Shown piece after piece: positions 26,169 through 35,011 of a stretch of 64,000 bases of DNA (positions are counted from its first letter, which is position 1; each line of letters starts with the position of its first letter). This DNA comes from Microbispora hainanensis (GTDB lineage: Bacteria; Actinomycetota; Actinomycetes; Streptosporangiales; Streptosporangiaceae), in NCBI RefSeq assembly GCF_036186745.1, contig NZ_CP108086.1, positions 4,836,001 through 4,900,000 of the forward strand, in the 5' to 3' direction. A program made the translations under genes and the position numbers. The notes under the pieces are model-generated. The model worked only from the letters and a program-made list of their open reading frames with translations, ran no database searches and was not told where the DNA came from.

Positions 26169-27559
26169 GGGACTGTACAAACAACGGTGTAACTCCTGAT
26201 CAAGGAGACACCTGTGACGAGTACGGTGATCCAGCAGTCTGAGGCGCTGGACCTGGAGGACACCGCGGTGGCGCGGAAAGAGCATGAGGCGTCGGATCGT
26301 GAGCTGGTGGCCCGCCTGGTCGGCCAGGCCCGCGCCGAGGGGCTGGAGCTGGTCGGGGAGAACGGGCTGCTGGGCCGGCTGACCAAGCTGGTTTTGGAGT
26401 CGGCCCTGGAAGGCGAGCTGACCGACCACCTCGGCTACGACAAGCATGATCCGGCCGGTCGCGGCAGCGGCAACTCCCGTAACGGCACCCGGACCAAGAC
26501 GGTCATCACCGACGTCGGGCCGGTCGAGATCGACGTGCCTCGGGATCGGGACGCCAGCTTCGAACCGAAGATCGTGCGCAAGCGGCAGCGGCGGCTGCCG
26601 GGTGTGGATGAGATGGTCATCTCGCTGGCCGCCAAGGGCCTGACCACCGGGGAGATCTCGGCGCACCTGGCCGAGGTCTACGGGGCGGAGGTGTCCAAGC
26701 AGACCATCTCCACGATCACCGACGCGGTGATCGAGGGCATGGCCGAGTGGCAGAACCGCCCTCTGGATCCCGTCTACCCGGTGGTGTTCATCGACGCCAT
26801 CCACGTCAAGATCCGTGATGGGCAGGTGGCCAACCGGCCGATCTATGTGGCGTTGGCGGTCACCGCCGACGGTGAGCGCGACATTCTCGGGTTGTGGGCC
26901 GGCGACGGCGGTGAGGGCGCCAAGTTCTGGCTGCACGTGCTGACCGAGATCAAGAACCGGGGCGTCGCCGATGTGCTCATGATGGTCTGCGACGGCCTCA
27001 AAGGGCTGCCGCAGGCCATCGAGCAGGTCTGGCCGCAGACCGTGGTGCAGACCTGCGTGGTGCACCTGCTGCGCGCTTCCTTCCGCTACGCCGCACGCCA
27101 GCACTGGGACGCCATCGCCAAGGCGCTGCGGCCGGTCTACACCGCCCCGACCGAGGCCGCCGCGCTCGAGCGGTTCGCCGAGTTCGCCGAGGTCTGGGGC
27201 GGCAAGTACCCGGCGATCGTGAAGTTGTGGCAGGACGCCTGGGCGGAGTTCGTGCCGTTCCTGTCCTTTGATGTGGAGATCCGCCGGGTGATCTGCTCGA
27301 CGAACGCGATCGAGTCGGTCAACGCCCGGATCCGTCGGGCGGTCAAGGCCCGCGGCCACTTCCCCAACGAGCAGGCCGCGCTCAAGTGCGTCTACATGGC
27401 CATCATGAGCCTGGACCCGACGGGCAAGGGCCGCAAACGCTGGATGAACCGGTGGAAGGCCGCCCTGAACGCCTTCGAGATCACCTTCGAAGGCCGACTG
27501 TCAGCAACCCGCCGCTAGAACAAACCGAAGCCGAGTTACACCGTTCGCTGGACAGGCCC
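26169..27559 (+). mobile_element. IS256-family insertion sequence, second type
   Basis: About 1391 bp. Ends GGGACTGTACAAACAACGG (left) and GGGCCTGTCCAGCGAACGG (right, reversed) share ACGGTGTAACTC immediately inside, giving about 28-bp imperfect inverted repeats. Flanks GGCACGGC (26161-26168) and GGCACGGG (27560-27567) look like a target duplication with one change. A run of seven G follows the right copy and disturbs the recombinase frame. Confidence 0.85.
26214..27518 (+). CDS. IS256-family transposase (second type)
   Basis: Encodes 434 residues from GTG behind AAGGAG. DDE residues sit in VVFIDAIHVKIRDGQ (D), MMVCDGLKGLPQAIE (D) and STNAIESVNARIRRAVKARGHFP (E); C/V-H motif TCVVHLLRASFRYAA is present. 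The N-terminal GNSRNGTRTKTVITDVGPVEIDVPRDR is typical of the IS256 mutator group. It is only distantly similar to the other IS256-type transposase in this window. The frame is intact. Confidence 0.92.
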   Translation: MTSTVIQQSEALDLEDTAVARKEHEASDRELVARLVGQARAEGLELVGENGLLGRLTKLVLESALEGELTDHLGYDKHDPAGRGSGNSRNGTRTKTVITDVGPVEIDVPRDRDASFEPKIVRKRQRRLPGVDEMVISLAAKGLTTGEISAHLAEVYGAEVSKQTISTITDAVIEGMAEWQNRPLDPVYPVVFIDAIHVKIRDGQVANRPIYVALAVTADGERDILGLWAGDGGEGAKFWLHVLTEIKNRGVADVLMMVCDGLKGLPQAIEQVWPQTVVQTCVVHLLRASFRYAARQHWDAIAKALRPVYTAPTEAAALERFAEFAEVWGGKYPAIVKLWQDAWAEFVPFLSFDVEIRRVICSTNAIESVNARIRRAVKARGHFPNEQAALKCVYMAIMSLDPTGKGRKRWMNRWKAALNAFEITFEGRLSATRR

Positions 27560-28361
27560 GGCACGGGGGGGCTGGACCGTCGTGCACGAGTTCACGGACA
27601 ACGACAAGTCTGCTGCCAAAGCCGATGTCGTGCGTGACGATTTCGAGGCCATGTTGAAGGCGCTCCGCGCGGGCAAGCTCGATGACGGCACGTCGGTTCG
27701 CGGGGTGGTGGTCGTGGCCGATGACCGCCTGACCCGTCGCCCTGGCGACTACGAGCGCTTCGTAGAGGCGTTCACCTACAACGACGGGTTCGTGTTCGCC
27801 GACGCCAAGCAGACCAAGAACCTGTACAGCGAAGACGTCGAGAGCATGGGCCTGTGAGCAATCGTCAAGACCTGTGGATCACGAGTTCCTAAGCAGCTGC
27901 TGGTGAGGGCTGATCGTCGGGGCGTTCGACGAGCTTGCCGTTGACGAAGGTGGCCCCGGCGCGGACCAGGGCGACGAGGTGGGGGGCGTTGACCGCGCGC
28001 CAGCGGGCCTGGGCCGACTCGATCAGCTTGAACGCCATGGCCAGCCCGGCCGCCCGTGAACCGGGGCCTTTGGTGACCTTGGTGCGGTGCCGCACGGTGG
28101 CGAACGTCGACTCGATGGGGTTGGTCGTGCGCAGATGCACCCAATGCTCGGCTGGGAAGTCGTAGAACGCTAGCAACTCGTCCACGTCGTCGACGACCTT
28201 GGCCACGGCCTTGCCGTACTTGGCCCCGTAAGCGGCCTGGAACGCCTTCACCGCCGCCAGGGCGTGGTCTTTGTCCTCGGCGTTCCAGATCTCCGCCAAC
28301 GCCTTCTTCGCGCCGCTCTGTGCGGACTTCGGCATGGCTCCCAGCACGTTGGCGATTTTGT

Positions 28362-30535
28362 GAAGCCGTAAAAGATCAACTTGTCGGTGTGTCGCGGTCG
28401 TTTGGCACTGCGGCGAGCAGATTTGCTGCAGTGCGGTATCGGATTGGCGCGTCGGGGGGAATGTGGCCTGCTTGCTGGAGCAGGGGACGGGTTTCGCGGA
28501 TGACGTTGCCGATGGACGATCTGCTGACATCGCCTAGAACGTCGGCCAGGACATCCATCGTGCAGAGTTTCCGCTGGTAGAGAATCGTGAGCACGACCCG
28601 TTCGCTGTTGCTGATCTTCTGGGGGAAGACGCCGGATCGGGTCCCGGGCTGGCGGTGCCCGCCCCGCCGCTGGTAGCCGAGGCGCTCGCCTTGAGCGACC
28701 TGTGCTGCGGCGAGGCGCTGGATGAGGAGACGGAGTTCGTCGCGGCTGATCCCGGTCAGAACCGGATGGGATAGTTGATCGATGATCACGGCTCGTGCGG
28801 GGCGCTGGCCGGTGTCCAAGAAGCCGAGGAGAGCGGCGGGTTTGGCGAAGCGGACCTGAGCGGCTCCGGCGTGGTGGCCGTGGTCTTCCAAGACTCTGCG
28901 GGTCTCCTTCACCAGGTCGGCGATGCAGACGTCGGTGACCTCCAGAAGGTCGGCCAGGACCTTCATGGAACAGACCTGCCGCTGGTAGAGGAGCGTGAGC
29001 AGGAGGCGGGCGGCGGCGTCGAACAAGGGCTTGGCGCGGAGGTTGCCGGTGGCGCGCCGAGCTCGGCCGCCGCGTTGCCGGCTGTGCCGTTCCTGGGTGC
29101 GGGCGGCCTGTGCAGGCGCGAGCGCGGTGGCCAGCTGGCGTAGTTGAGGGGTGCTCATGCCGGTCAGCCGCGGATCGGCCAGACGCAGCAGCATGGCCTG
29201 GCGCCGCTGCGCGGGTCCGTCGCCCTCGCTCACCGGCTGGGACGTGGCCGGGTCGTCGGCCATTACTGGGCGCAGGGTGTAGTTCCAGGTGCCGTGGGTG
29301 GCGTGTCGTTCCAGGGGCAGGGCGGCGAAGCGCTCCTTGCTGATCGCGACACCGGTCGGGTAGTCGCCGGTGTCCAAAACCGCCTCCACCCGCAGTCCGG
29401 TACTGGTCTGGGTGGAAGCGATGGTGTTGACCACTACGTCATGACTGGTCAGGGGCCTGCCGCGCCAGTTGAGGGTGATGTGGGAGAACAGCCGGTGCTC
29501 GATCTTGTTCCATTTGGAGGTGCCGGGCGGGAAGTGACAGACCGTGATCACCAGCCCGGTCTCGGCGGCCAACGCGGCCAGTTCGCTCTTCCAGACCCGA
29601 TAACGGTAACCGTTGGAGCCGCCCGCGTCCGCAGTGATCAGTAGCCGTGAGGCGGACGGGTAGTCGTGGCGGCCGCGCGCTTTCCACCAGCGGCGGATGG
29701 ACTCCACCGCGAACACCGAGGTGTCATGGTCGACACCGACGTTCACCCAGCCGGTGTTGGCCGTGATGTCGTAGATCCCGTACGGGATCGCCTGCTCGAC
29801 GTCCGGACCGGAGAAGAAGAAGTGGTGGTCTTCGACCTCGATCGGCTCGCCCCTGGGGCGCCACTCGCGTCCGGTCATCGGGAGCCGGCCCAGCTGTTCC
29901 CGCTTCTTGGTGTCCACGCTGATCACCGGCTCGCCGTCAGCCTGATGGGCTTTGACCTGCTCGTTGATATAGCGGAACTGGGCGTCACGGTCGGGGTGCT
30001 GGGCGCCTTCGAGGGTCTTGACGTTGGCTTGCAGGCTGAACCCGGCCGTCTTCAGCAATCGTCCTACCGTGGGCGCCGATACACCGTGTCCTTGCCGGGT
30101 CAGCTCGGCGGCCAGGTGGCGTAGCGACTTGGTCGTCCACCGCAGCGGGGACTGCGGGTCGCCGCGCTCATCCGGCTCCACCAGCCCCAGCAGCGCCGTC
30201 AGGACGGCCGGATCGTCGTCTTCAACACGCTTGCGACCACCCCCGGATCGTCGGACACGACCTGCCGGAAGCGGCTTCCGGCCTTCTTCCAGCTCGAAGA
30301 TGCCGTTACGGACGGTCGTCTCGCTGACCCCAGCGGCCTGAGCGACAGCCCGCACCCCACCGTGTCCCAGCAGCCGCGCCTCGGTCGCCAGCACCAGCCG
30401 ATGCTGTCGTTCGTTCAGATGCGGGCGTAATGCCTCGAATTTCCGCGCGAGTTGGCCGCGGACCTCGCTGGAGATCGCCATACCATCTCAACGAGCCGAA
30501 GATCACGAAGCAACGCCTTATTTCTTGACGGCTTC
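28362..30535 (-). mobile_element. ISAzo13-like insertion sequence nested in IS256 copy 2
   Basis: About 2174 bp. Comparison with the intact IS256 copy fixes the ends: GAAGCCGTAAAAG at the left and, reversed, GAAGCCGTCAAGAA at the right, flanked by TGT on both sides (28359-28361 and 30536-30538), a 3-bp target duplication. One large transposase gene fills it. Confidence 0.85.
28376..30481 (-). CDS. ISAzo13-family transposase with duplicated C-terminal module
   Basis: Encodes 701 residues, far longer than the usual 400 or so. The N-terminal two thirds match ISAzo13-type DDE transposases: helix-turn-helix VRAVAQAAGVSETTVRNGI, then EPVISVDTKKREQLG (D), LLITADAGGSNGYRYRVWK (D), FPPGTSKWNKIEHRLFSHI (E). 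From residue about 440 there is an extension made of two homologous modules of about 135 residues, each ending in a winged-helix-like stretch (LLLTLLYQRQVCSMKVLADL at about 493; VVLTILYQRKLCTMDVLADV at about 629). The frame is intact and the element may be active. Confidence 0.88.
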   Translation of the reverse strand: MAISSEVRGQLARKFEALRPHLNERQHRLVLATEARLLGHGGVRAVAQAAGVSETTVRNGIFELEEGRKPLPAGRVRRSGGGRKRVEDDDPAVLTALLGLVEPDERGDPQSPLRWTTKSLRHLAAELTRQGHGVSAPTVGRLLKTAGFSLQANVKTLEGAQHPDRDAQFRYINEQVKAHQADGEPVISVDTKKREQLGRLPMTGREWRPRGEPIEVEDHHFFFSGPDVEQAIPYGIYDITANTGWVNVGVDHDTSVFAVESIRRWWKARGRHDYPSASRLLITADAGGSNGYRYRVWKSELAALAAETGLVITVCHFPPGTSKWNKIEHRLFSHITLNWRGRPLTSHDVVVNTIASTQTSTGLRVEAVLDTGDYPTGVAISKERFAALPLERHATHGTWNYTLRPVMADDPATSQPVSEGDGPAQRRQAMLLRLADPRLTGMSTPQLRQLATALAPAQAARTQERHSRQRGGRARRATGNLRAKPLFDAAARLLLTLLYQRQVCSMKVLADLLEVTDVCIADLVKETRRVLEDHGHHAGAAQVRFAKPAALLGFLDTGQRPARAVIIDQLSHPVLTGISRDELRLLIQRLAAAQVAQGERLGYQRRGGHRQPGTRSGVFPQKISNSERVVLTILYQRKLCTMDVLADVLGDVSRSSIGNVIRETRPLLQQAGHIPPDAPIRYRTAANLLAAVPNDRDTPTS

Positions 30536-31501
30536 TGTGAAACCAGCACCTTTGAGCCCTGGCCTGCGGGAACACCTCACCGAGGGCGGCCCAGAACCCC
30601 AGTGCGCCGTCCCCGACGGCCAGCACCGGCGCGCGCATCCCCCGCCGTTTGCAATCGCGCAGCAGGTCGGCCCACGACTCGGTCGACTCGCGGTAGCCGT
30701 CGGACAGCGCGATGAGCTCCTTACGGCCGTCGGCGCGCACGCCGATCATCACCAGCAGGCACAAACGGTGCTCCTCCAGGCGGACGTTGACGTGCACCCC
30801 GTCGGCCCACAGGTAGACGTAGTCCACGCCCGACAGGTCACGGTCGGCGAAGGCGCGCTGCTCGGCCTTCCACTGCTCGGTCAGCTTCGTGATGACCGGC
30901 GCCGACAGGCCGGCCGCCGAGCCGAGGAACTGCCCCAGCGCTGGGACGAAGTCACCGGAGGACAGGCCGTGCAGGTAGAGCAAGGGCAGCACTTCGGTGA
31001 TCTTCGGTGTCTTGCGCGCCCAGGGCGGCAGGATCGCCGAGGAGAAGCGTTTGCGCTCGCCGGTGACCTTATCGACGCGCTTGTCGTTGACGCGCGGCGC
31101 GCGGACCTCGATGGCGCCGGCCGCGGTGAGCACCTCGCGCGGGGCGTGGTAGCCGTTACGCACGACCAGACGGCGCCCATCGTCGTCACGCTGATCGGAG
31201 AACTGGGCGATATAGGCGTCGACTTCGGCTTTGAGCGCTTCGGCGAGCATCCTGCGGGCGCCTTCCCGGACGATCTCGTCGATCAGGGAGGAGGAGACCG
31301 GGGCGTCTGCGGTACGGCGGTCGCCGTCAGCGGGGTCAGGGACTACGGTGAGCACGGGTGTGCCTTCCCGACCGACGTTGGCGCGTCGGTCATGCATGAG
31401 ACCTACATGATCATCGGGAAGGTACACCCTGAACCACTCCGACTTTCGTGGAGGCCCTGAAGCCAGCATCATCTGCTGGCGGAAGGGAGAATCACGTCAC
31501 G

Positions 31502-31822
31502 ATGCCAGCCCCGAGGAAATACCCCCAAGAGCTTCGCGAGCGCGCGGTCCGCATGGTCTTTGAGGTCCGCCGGCAGACCGGCGGCGCCCCCGGCGCGATC
31601 GCCCGGGTGGCCGACCAGCTCGGCGTTCACCGCGAGGCGCTGCGCGGGTGGGTGCGCCAGGCCGAGATCGACGAGGGGCAGCGGCCGGGCACCTCGACCA
31701 CCGACGCCCAGCGGATCGCCGAGTTGGAGCGCGAGGTGCGCGAGCTGCGCCGCGCCAACGAGATCCTCAAGGCCGCGGCCGCTTTTTTCGCGGCCGAACT
31801 CGACCCCCGGCCGCCCAGGTAG
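31502..31822 (+). CDS. IS3-family transposase OrfA
   Basis: Encodes 106 residues: an N-terminal helix-turn-helix (YPQELRERAVRMVFE, ARVADQLGVHREALRGWVRQAE) and a C-terminal leucine-zipper-like helix (TDAQRIAELEREVRELRRANEILKAAAAFF). At 31783-31789 the mRNA carries T_TTT_TTC in the zero frame, a standard slippery heptamer for -1 shifting into OrfB, giving the OrfAB fusion transposase. Confidence 0.9.
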   Translation: MPAPRKYPQELRERAVRMVFEVRRQTGGAPGAIARVADQLGVHREALRGWVRQAEIDEGQRPGTSTTDAQRIAELEREVRELRRANEILKAAAAFFAAELDPRPPR

Positions 31823-32721
31823 TCGCCTTCATCGACGCTCACCGCGGCGCTTTCGGCGTCGAGCCGATCTGCCAGGTGTTGCAGGTGGCGACGTCGACGT
31901 ACTACGCGGCCAAGTCCCGTCCGCCCTCAGCCCGGCAGGTGCGGGACGCCCAGCTCATGGCCGAGATCACCACGGTGTGGAACGAGAACTTCGAGGTGTA
32001 TGGCGTGCGCAAGATGTGGAAGGAGCTCAACCGGCGCGGCACCCGCGTGGCCCGCTGTACCGTGGCCCGGCTGATGAAGCGCCTGGGGCTGGCCGGGGCG
32101 GTTCGCGGGGACCACAAGCGACCGACCACGATCCCCGATGCTCTCATTGACCGGCCCGCCGACCTGGTCAAACGCGACTTCACCGCCCCCTCCCCCAACC
32201 GGTTGTGGGTCGCCGACCTGACCTACATCCCCACCGCGTCGGGGTTCGTGTACGCGGCGCTGGTGATCGACGCGTTCTCGCGGATGATCGTCGGGTGGCG
32301 TCTGGCCGATCATCTGCGCACCGACCTGGCGCTGGACGCGCTGGAGATGGCCATCTGGCGTCGCGGAGACGGACGGCGGCTGGAGGGCCTGGTGCACCAC
32401 TCCGACCGCGGCTGCCAGTATCTGTCGATTCGCTACACCGAGCGCCTGTCGGGTGCCGGGGCGGTCTGCTCGGTCGGATCTCGAGGGGACAGCTATGACA
32501 ACGCCTTGGCCGAAAGCACCATCGGGCTGTACAAGACCGAGCTGATCCACCGGCGCGGCCCGTGGAACGGCCTGGACGACGTCGAGATCGCCACCATGGA
32601 ATGGGTCGACTGGTACAACAACCGGCGCCTCCACAGCGCCTGCAACGACCTTCCACCAGCCGAATTCGAGACCCACTACCGAACCCAAACCGCCCCGGCT
32701 ATCCTCACCCCAGCCAGCTAA
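31780..32721 (+). CDS. IS3-family transposase OrfB (DDE domain), made by -1 frameshift
   Basis: The frame continues from the slippery site as RGRTRPPAAQVVAFIDAHRG and carries the IS3 HTH_21 segment (YGVRKMWKELNRRG) and rve integrase core: D in LWVADLTYIPT, D in LVHHSDRGCQYLS, E in SYDNALAESTIGLYKTEL. The frame is open from 31648, but only the part past the shift is homologous. No damage is visible, so the IS may be active. Confidence 0.9.
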   Translation, partial: RFFRGRTRPPAAQVVAFIDAHRGAFGVEPICQVLQVATSTYYAAKSRPPSARQVRDAQLMAEITTVWNENFEVYGVRKMWKELNRRGTRVARCTVARLMKRLGLAGAVRGDHKRPTTIPDALIDRPADLVKRDFTAPSPNRLWVADLTYIPTASGFVYAALVIDAFSRMIVGWRLADHLRTDLALDALEMAIWRRGDGRRLEGLVHHSDRGCQYLSIRYTERLSGAGAVCSVGSRGDSYDNALAESTIGLYKTELIHRRGPWNGLDDVEIATMEWVDWYNNRRLHSACNDLPPAEFETHYRTQTAPAILTPAS

Positions 32722-32772
32722 CCCGGCCTCCACGAAACTCGGCGCGGTTCAGCACCGAGAGTCCGGCCGTGT

Positions 32773-33171
32773 ATGTCTCTGCACAGTACGCACCGAGCGG
32801 AAGTTTCATCGACGATGCCTGGGACGAATGTTGATCCAAATCCGGCGTCCAATCCTACCCGGCGATGGGAGGACACTGACGAGGTTCGAGTGGAGGCAAC
32901 TCTTCTCGTAAAGCCTCTCGGTCCTCTTCCTCGAAAGGTGTTGGCAGCGCTCAGTCAAACTCCATCAGTGGCTATTGAAGCCGTCGAACTTGCATCAACT
33001 CTGGATGCTCCGACAGACGAAGTTCAGAGTGCGGTGAATCGCATCAACAGTTTCGCCGAGGCGTTCGGCTTCGTCCCGCTGATCTCAGCTCATGAAAGCG
33101 GTCGCTTCTTCATCGACCCTCCTGCTGCGAGGGTTGTCAATGCGGCTCTAGAGAAGACTGAGCGTCGTTAG
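32773..33171 (+). CDS. Hypothetical cargo protein of the serine-recombinase element
   Basis: Predicted up to 132 residues (alternative ATG 32815). The recognisable core from residue about 40 is VRVEATLLVKPLGPLPRKVL then AALSQTPSVAIEAVELASTL DAPTDEVQSAVNRINSFAEAFGFVPLIS, which reads like a winged-helix domain (helix, helix, then a turn). GC is markedly lower than chromosomal genes. It lies 20 bp from the IS3 end, so its promoter or 5' end may have been removed. A hairpin follows directly. It may have been a small regulator or directionality factor (guess). Confidence 0.5.
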   Translation: MSLHSTHRAEVSSTMPGTNVDPNPASNPTRRWEDTDEVRVEATLLVKPLGPLPRKVLAALSQTPSVAIEAVELASTLDAPTDEVQSAVNRINSFAEAFGFVPLISAHESGRFFIDPPAARVVNAALEKTERR

Positions 33172-33179
33172 GAGAAATG

Positions 33180-33213
33180 GAACAGGGAGCCTCCTTGATG
33201 AGGCTCCCTGTTC
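33180..33213 (+). terminator. Strong hairpin terminator after the cargo gene
   Basis: Perfect 14-bp arms GAACAGGGAGCCTC and GAGGCTCCCTGTTC with a 6-base loop CTTGAT, beginning 9 bp after the stop codon. No T run follows. Confidence 0.75.
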
Positions 33214-33591
33214 GCATTCCCTGGTGGCACATGTACGTAGGAACATCGGCCCCCTGCTTGGAACGCTCGGCATCGGGGGTTTGGCGGTTCGTGGGCCGCT
33301 GCCCGCGGGGCGGCGCGGGCCGGGACCGGCCCCCCAGGCCGCATGCCCGGCCCGCTGGCCGCCCGGAGTGGGCGGGCGGCGGGCGAGCGAAGCGAGCCCC
33401 TTGACCCTGTAGTGAGGATTCTCGCCGAATCGGCTCTTGGCGGACTGGACGATCAGATGCCCGGCGTCCCTGTCGGTGTGCCTCGCCGGGTGATTGCCCT
33501 GCTAGATGCCCGTTCGTGGCTGCCGGTGCTGCGTCTTGACGCTCTTGAGCGATGTCACGCGAAAGAGTTGCGTGATTGCATGTTCTGGAGA
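33214..33591. other. Right end of the integrated element, no gene recognised
   Basis: About 380 bp. The first part is extremely GC-rich with a GAGCGAAGCGAGC motif common in actinobacterial plasmids and ICEs (33383-33396 region). The frames toward 33591 give no recognisable protein. It ends in the att junction with the symporter gene. Confidence 0.45.
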
Positions 33592-34907
33592 TAATTCATG
33601 ATGTTGCCGAACCCGGCGGCGATGAACGCCGTGCCGATTCCGGCGAGGACGCCGACCACGGTGGCGATCCGGCCGAGCCGCACGTACCACTCGTCGGGGT
33701 GGTCGCCGTTGACGTGCGCCTTCCAGATGTCCTGGGTGAAGACCGTGTTGAAGCCGCTGATGTTGGCGGCCATCCCGGCCATGAACGACGCGAGCAGGCC
33801 GGTCACCGCGACACCGAGCACGCCGTTGGGCAGGAACTCGTTCATGAGCAGCGGGATCGCCTCGTTGTACGTCGGCCCGCCGTCCTTGCCGAGGTCGCCG
33901 AACAGCACGACCGCGATGAGACCGGGGATCACGGTGACGATCGGGATCACGAGCTTCGGGTAGGCCGCGACGATCGGGGTCAACCGGGCGGCGTTGGTGT
34001 TGCGGGCCGACAGCGCGCGCTGCACCTCGGCGAAGTTGGTGGTCCAGTAGCCGAAGGACAGCACGAACCCGAGGCCGAAGACCACGCCGATCCAGTTGGC
34101 GTTGAGCGGATTGTCTGTGCCGGCGGTGTGCGCCCAGGTGTGCAGCCCGCCCTCGCCGAGCACGCTCTGCCTGACCTTCTCGCCGAGGCCGGAGAAGCCG
34201 CCGACCCGGGTCAGGCCGATGACCACCACCGGCACGAGCCCGGCGACGATCACGAAGAACTGCATGACCTCGTTGTAGATCGCCGAGGACAGGCCGCCGA
34301 GCGTGATGTACGCCAGCACGATCGCGGCCGACACGATGATGGACAGCCACAGCGGCCAGCCGAGCAGGGCGTCCATGATGAGCGCCAGCGCGTACAGGTT
34401 GATCCCGGCGATGAGGATCTGCGCGACGGCGAAGGTCCCGGCGTTGAGCAACTGGGTCGCGCCGTTGAAGCGGCGGCGCATGAACTCCGGGACGCTGTGC
34501 ACCTTCGACCGGTAGTAGAACGGCATCATCACGACGCCGAGGAACACCATGGCGGGGACCGCGCCGATCCAGTAGTAGTGCAGCGTCATCGCGCCGTACT
34601 GCGCGCCGTTCGCCGCCATGCCGAGCACCTCGGTGGCGCCGAGGTTGGCGGACATGAAGGCCAGGCCGGTGATCCAGGCGGGGAGTGCGCGGCCCGAGAG
34701 GAAGAAGTCCAGACTCGTCCGTACGGCCCGTTTGGCGGCGAAGCCGATTCCCAGCACCACGACGAAGTACAGGGCGAGGATCACGTAGTCCAGGACGTTG
34801 ACGTCGAGCCGCAGATCCTGTGCGGCCAGCAATTGGGCATCAGGCACGCGACGGCGGCTACCCGAAGGTCGTGCCGTTTCACGCGGTATATCCAATCGTG
34901 ACGACAC
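33592..34907 (-). pseudogene. Sodium:solute symporter, N-terminal fragment
   Basis: Encodes about 441 symporter residues ending NIMNYLQ, after which nine element-coded residues and a stop follow (33555). About eleven membrane helices are present, with SSS features VVVLGIGFAAKRAVRTSLDFFLSGRALPAWITGL, LGATEVLGMAANGAQYG, and GLLASFMAGMAANISGFNTVFTQDI. The start is unclear: GTG at 34907 or 34847; neither has a good ribosome site. With the distal fragment the original protein would be about 557-577 residues, normal for the family. The truncated form lacks the last three or so helices and is probably non-functional. Confidence 0.85.
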
Positions 34908-35011
34908 CGCAGGTGAAGGCGCTGCAAGGCCGTGCGGCGGTGTCCCGAGTGACGGGGGAGCAGCCGGGTAAGCGAGGGAGAACAGGACAACACCGACGAA
35001 GGGGGCACGTC

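Larger units (their letters stand above)
26044..27856 (+). pseudogene. Large serine recombinase, split by an IS and lacking its C-terminus
   Basis: ATG 26044 follows AGGAG. The first 41 codons (MLRLADSIPVVSYARISADT, then KRDEHGVRDQHKVNRETAARHG) include the catalytic serine in YARIS. The frame is broken by an IS at 26169-27559 and resumes WTVVHEFTDNDKSAAKADVV...VVVADDRLTRRPGDYERFVEAF, with the conserved DR-TR motif, to YSEDVESMGL at about 27854. There the second IS256-family copy begins, and the recombinase and zinc-ribbon domains are gone. The enzyme must be dead, so the element cannot excise itself. Confidence 0.85.
27889..31397 (-). pseudogene. IS256-family transposase, copy 2, split by another IS
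   Basis: N-terminal part lies at about 30539-31397 (MHDRRANVGREG to RAQRCWFH) and C-terminal part at 27889-28361 (KIANVLGAMPKSAQ to SPAAA). Sequence is nearly identical to the intact copy; DKVTGERK replaces DEVTGERK. The break falls between CWFH and KIANVLG, between the second Asp and the Glu of the DDE triad, so no active product is expected. Confidence 0.88.
27857..31428 (-). mobile_element. IS256-family insertion sequence, copy 2 (damaged, nested)
   Basis: Same element as 21791-23222 in the opposite orientation. Its right end GAGCAATCGTCAAGACCTG is intact at 27857 and abuts the recombinase remnant. It is split by an ISAzo13-like element at 28362-30535, and its left end stops at 31428, where the IS3 element begins, lacking about 36 bp of the terminal repeat. 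It is therefore immobile. The two copies are inverted, so recombination between them would invert the 23.2-27.9 kb segment including the tRNA. Confidence 0.88.
31429..32752 (+). mobile_element. IS3-family insertion sequence
   Basis: About 1324 bp with 26-bp imperfect inverted repeats: CTGAACCACTCCGACTTTCG left and CTGAACCGCGCCGAGTTTCG right (reversed), both followed by TGGAGG. CACC lies on both sides (31425-31428 and 32753-32756), as for a 4-bp duplication, but the left flank is IS256 sequence and the right flank is not, so either a deletion followed insertion or the match is chance. Confidence 0.88.
26001..33591 (+). mobile_element. Serine-recombinase element inserted in the symporter gene
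   Basis: Left junction ACTGCAGGTAGAACAGTC (about 25991-26008) and right junction TGTTCTGGAGATAATTCATG (33581-33600) share CTG-AG-TA positions. Recombining at TA (25999-26000 with 33592-33593) recreates the symporter reading frame and an attP TGTTCTGGAGATAGAACA whose TGTTCT/AGAACA arms are inverted. The recombinase starts 44 bp inside the left end, as usual for serine-integrase elements. The element now contains four insertion sequences, a broken recombinase and about 840 bp of original cargo at the right end. Confidence 0.75.

Noticed and set aside
25581-27359. 592-codon minus-strand frame as one protein
   Set aside because: Only its last 136 codons are symporter sequence; the rest is antisense to an IS256 transposase.
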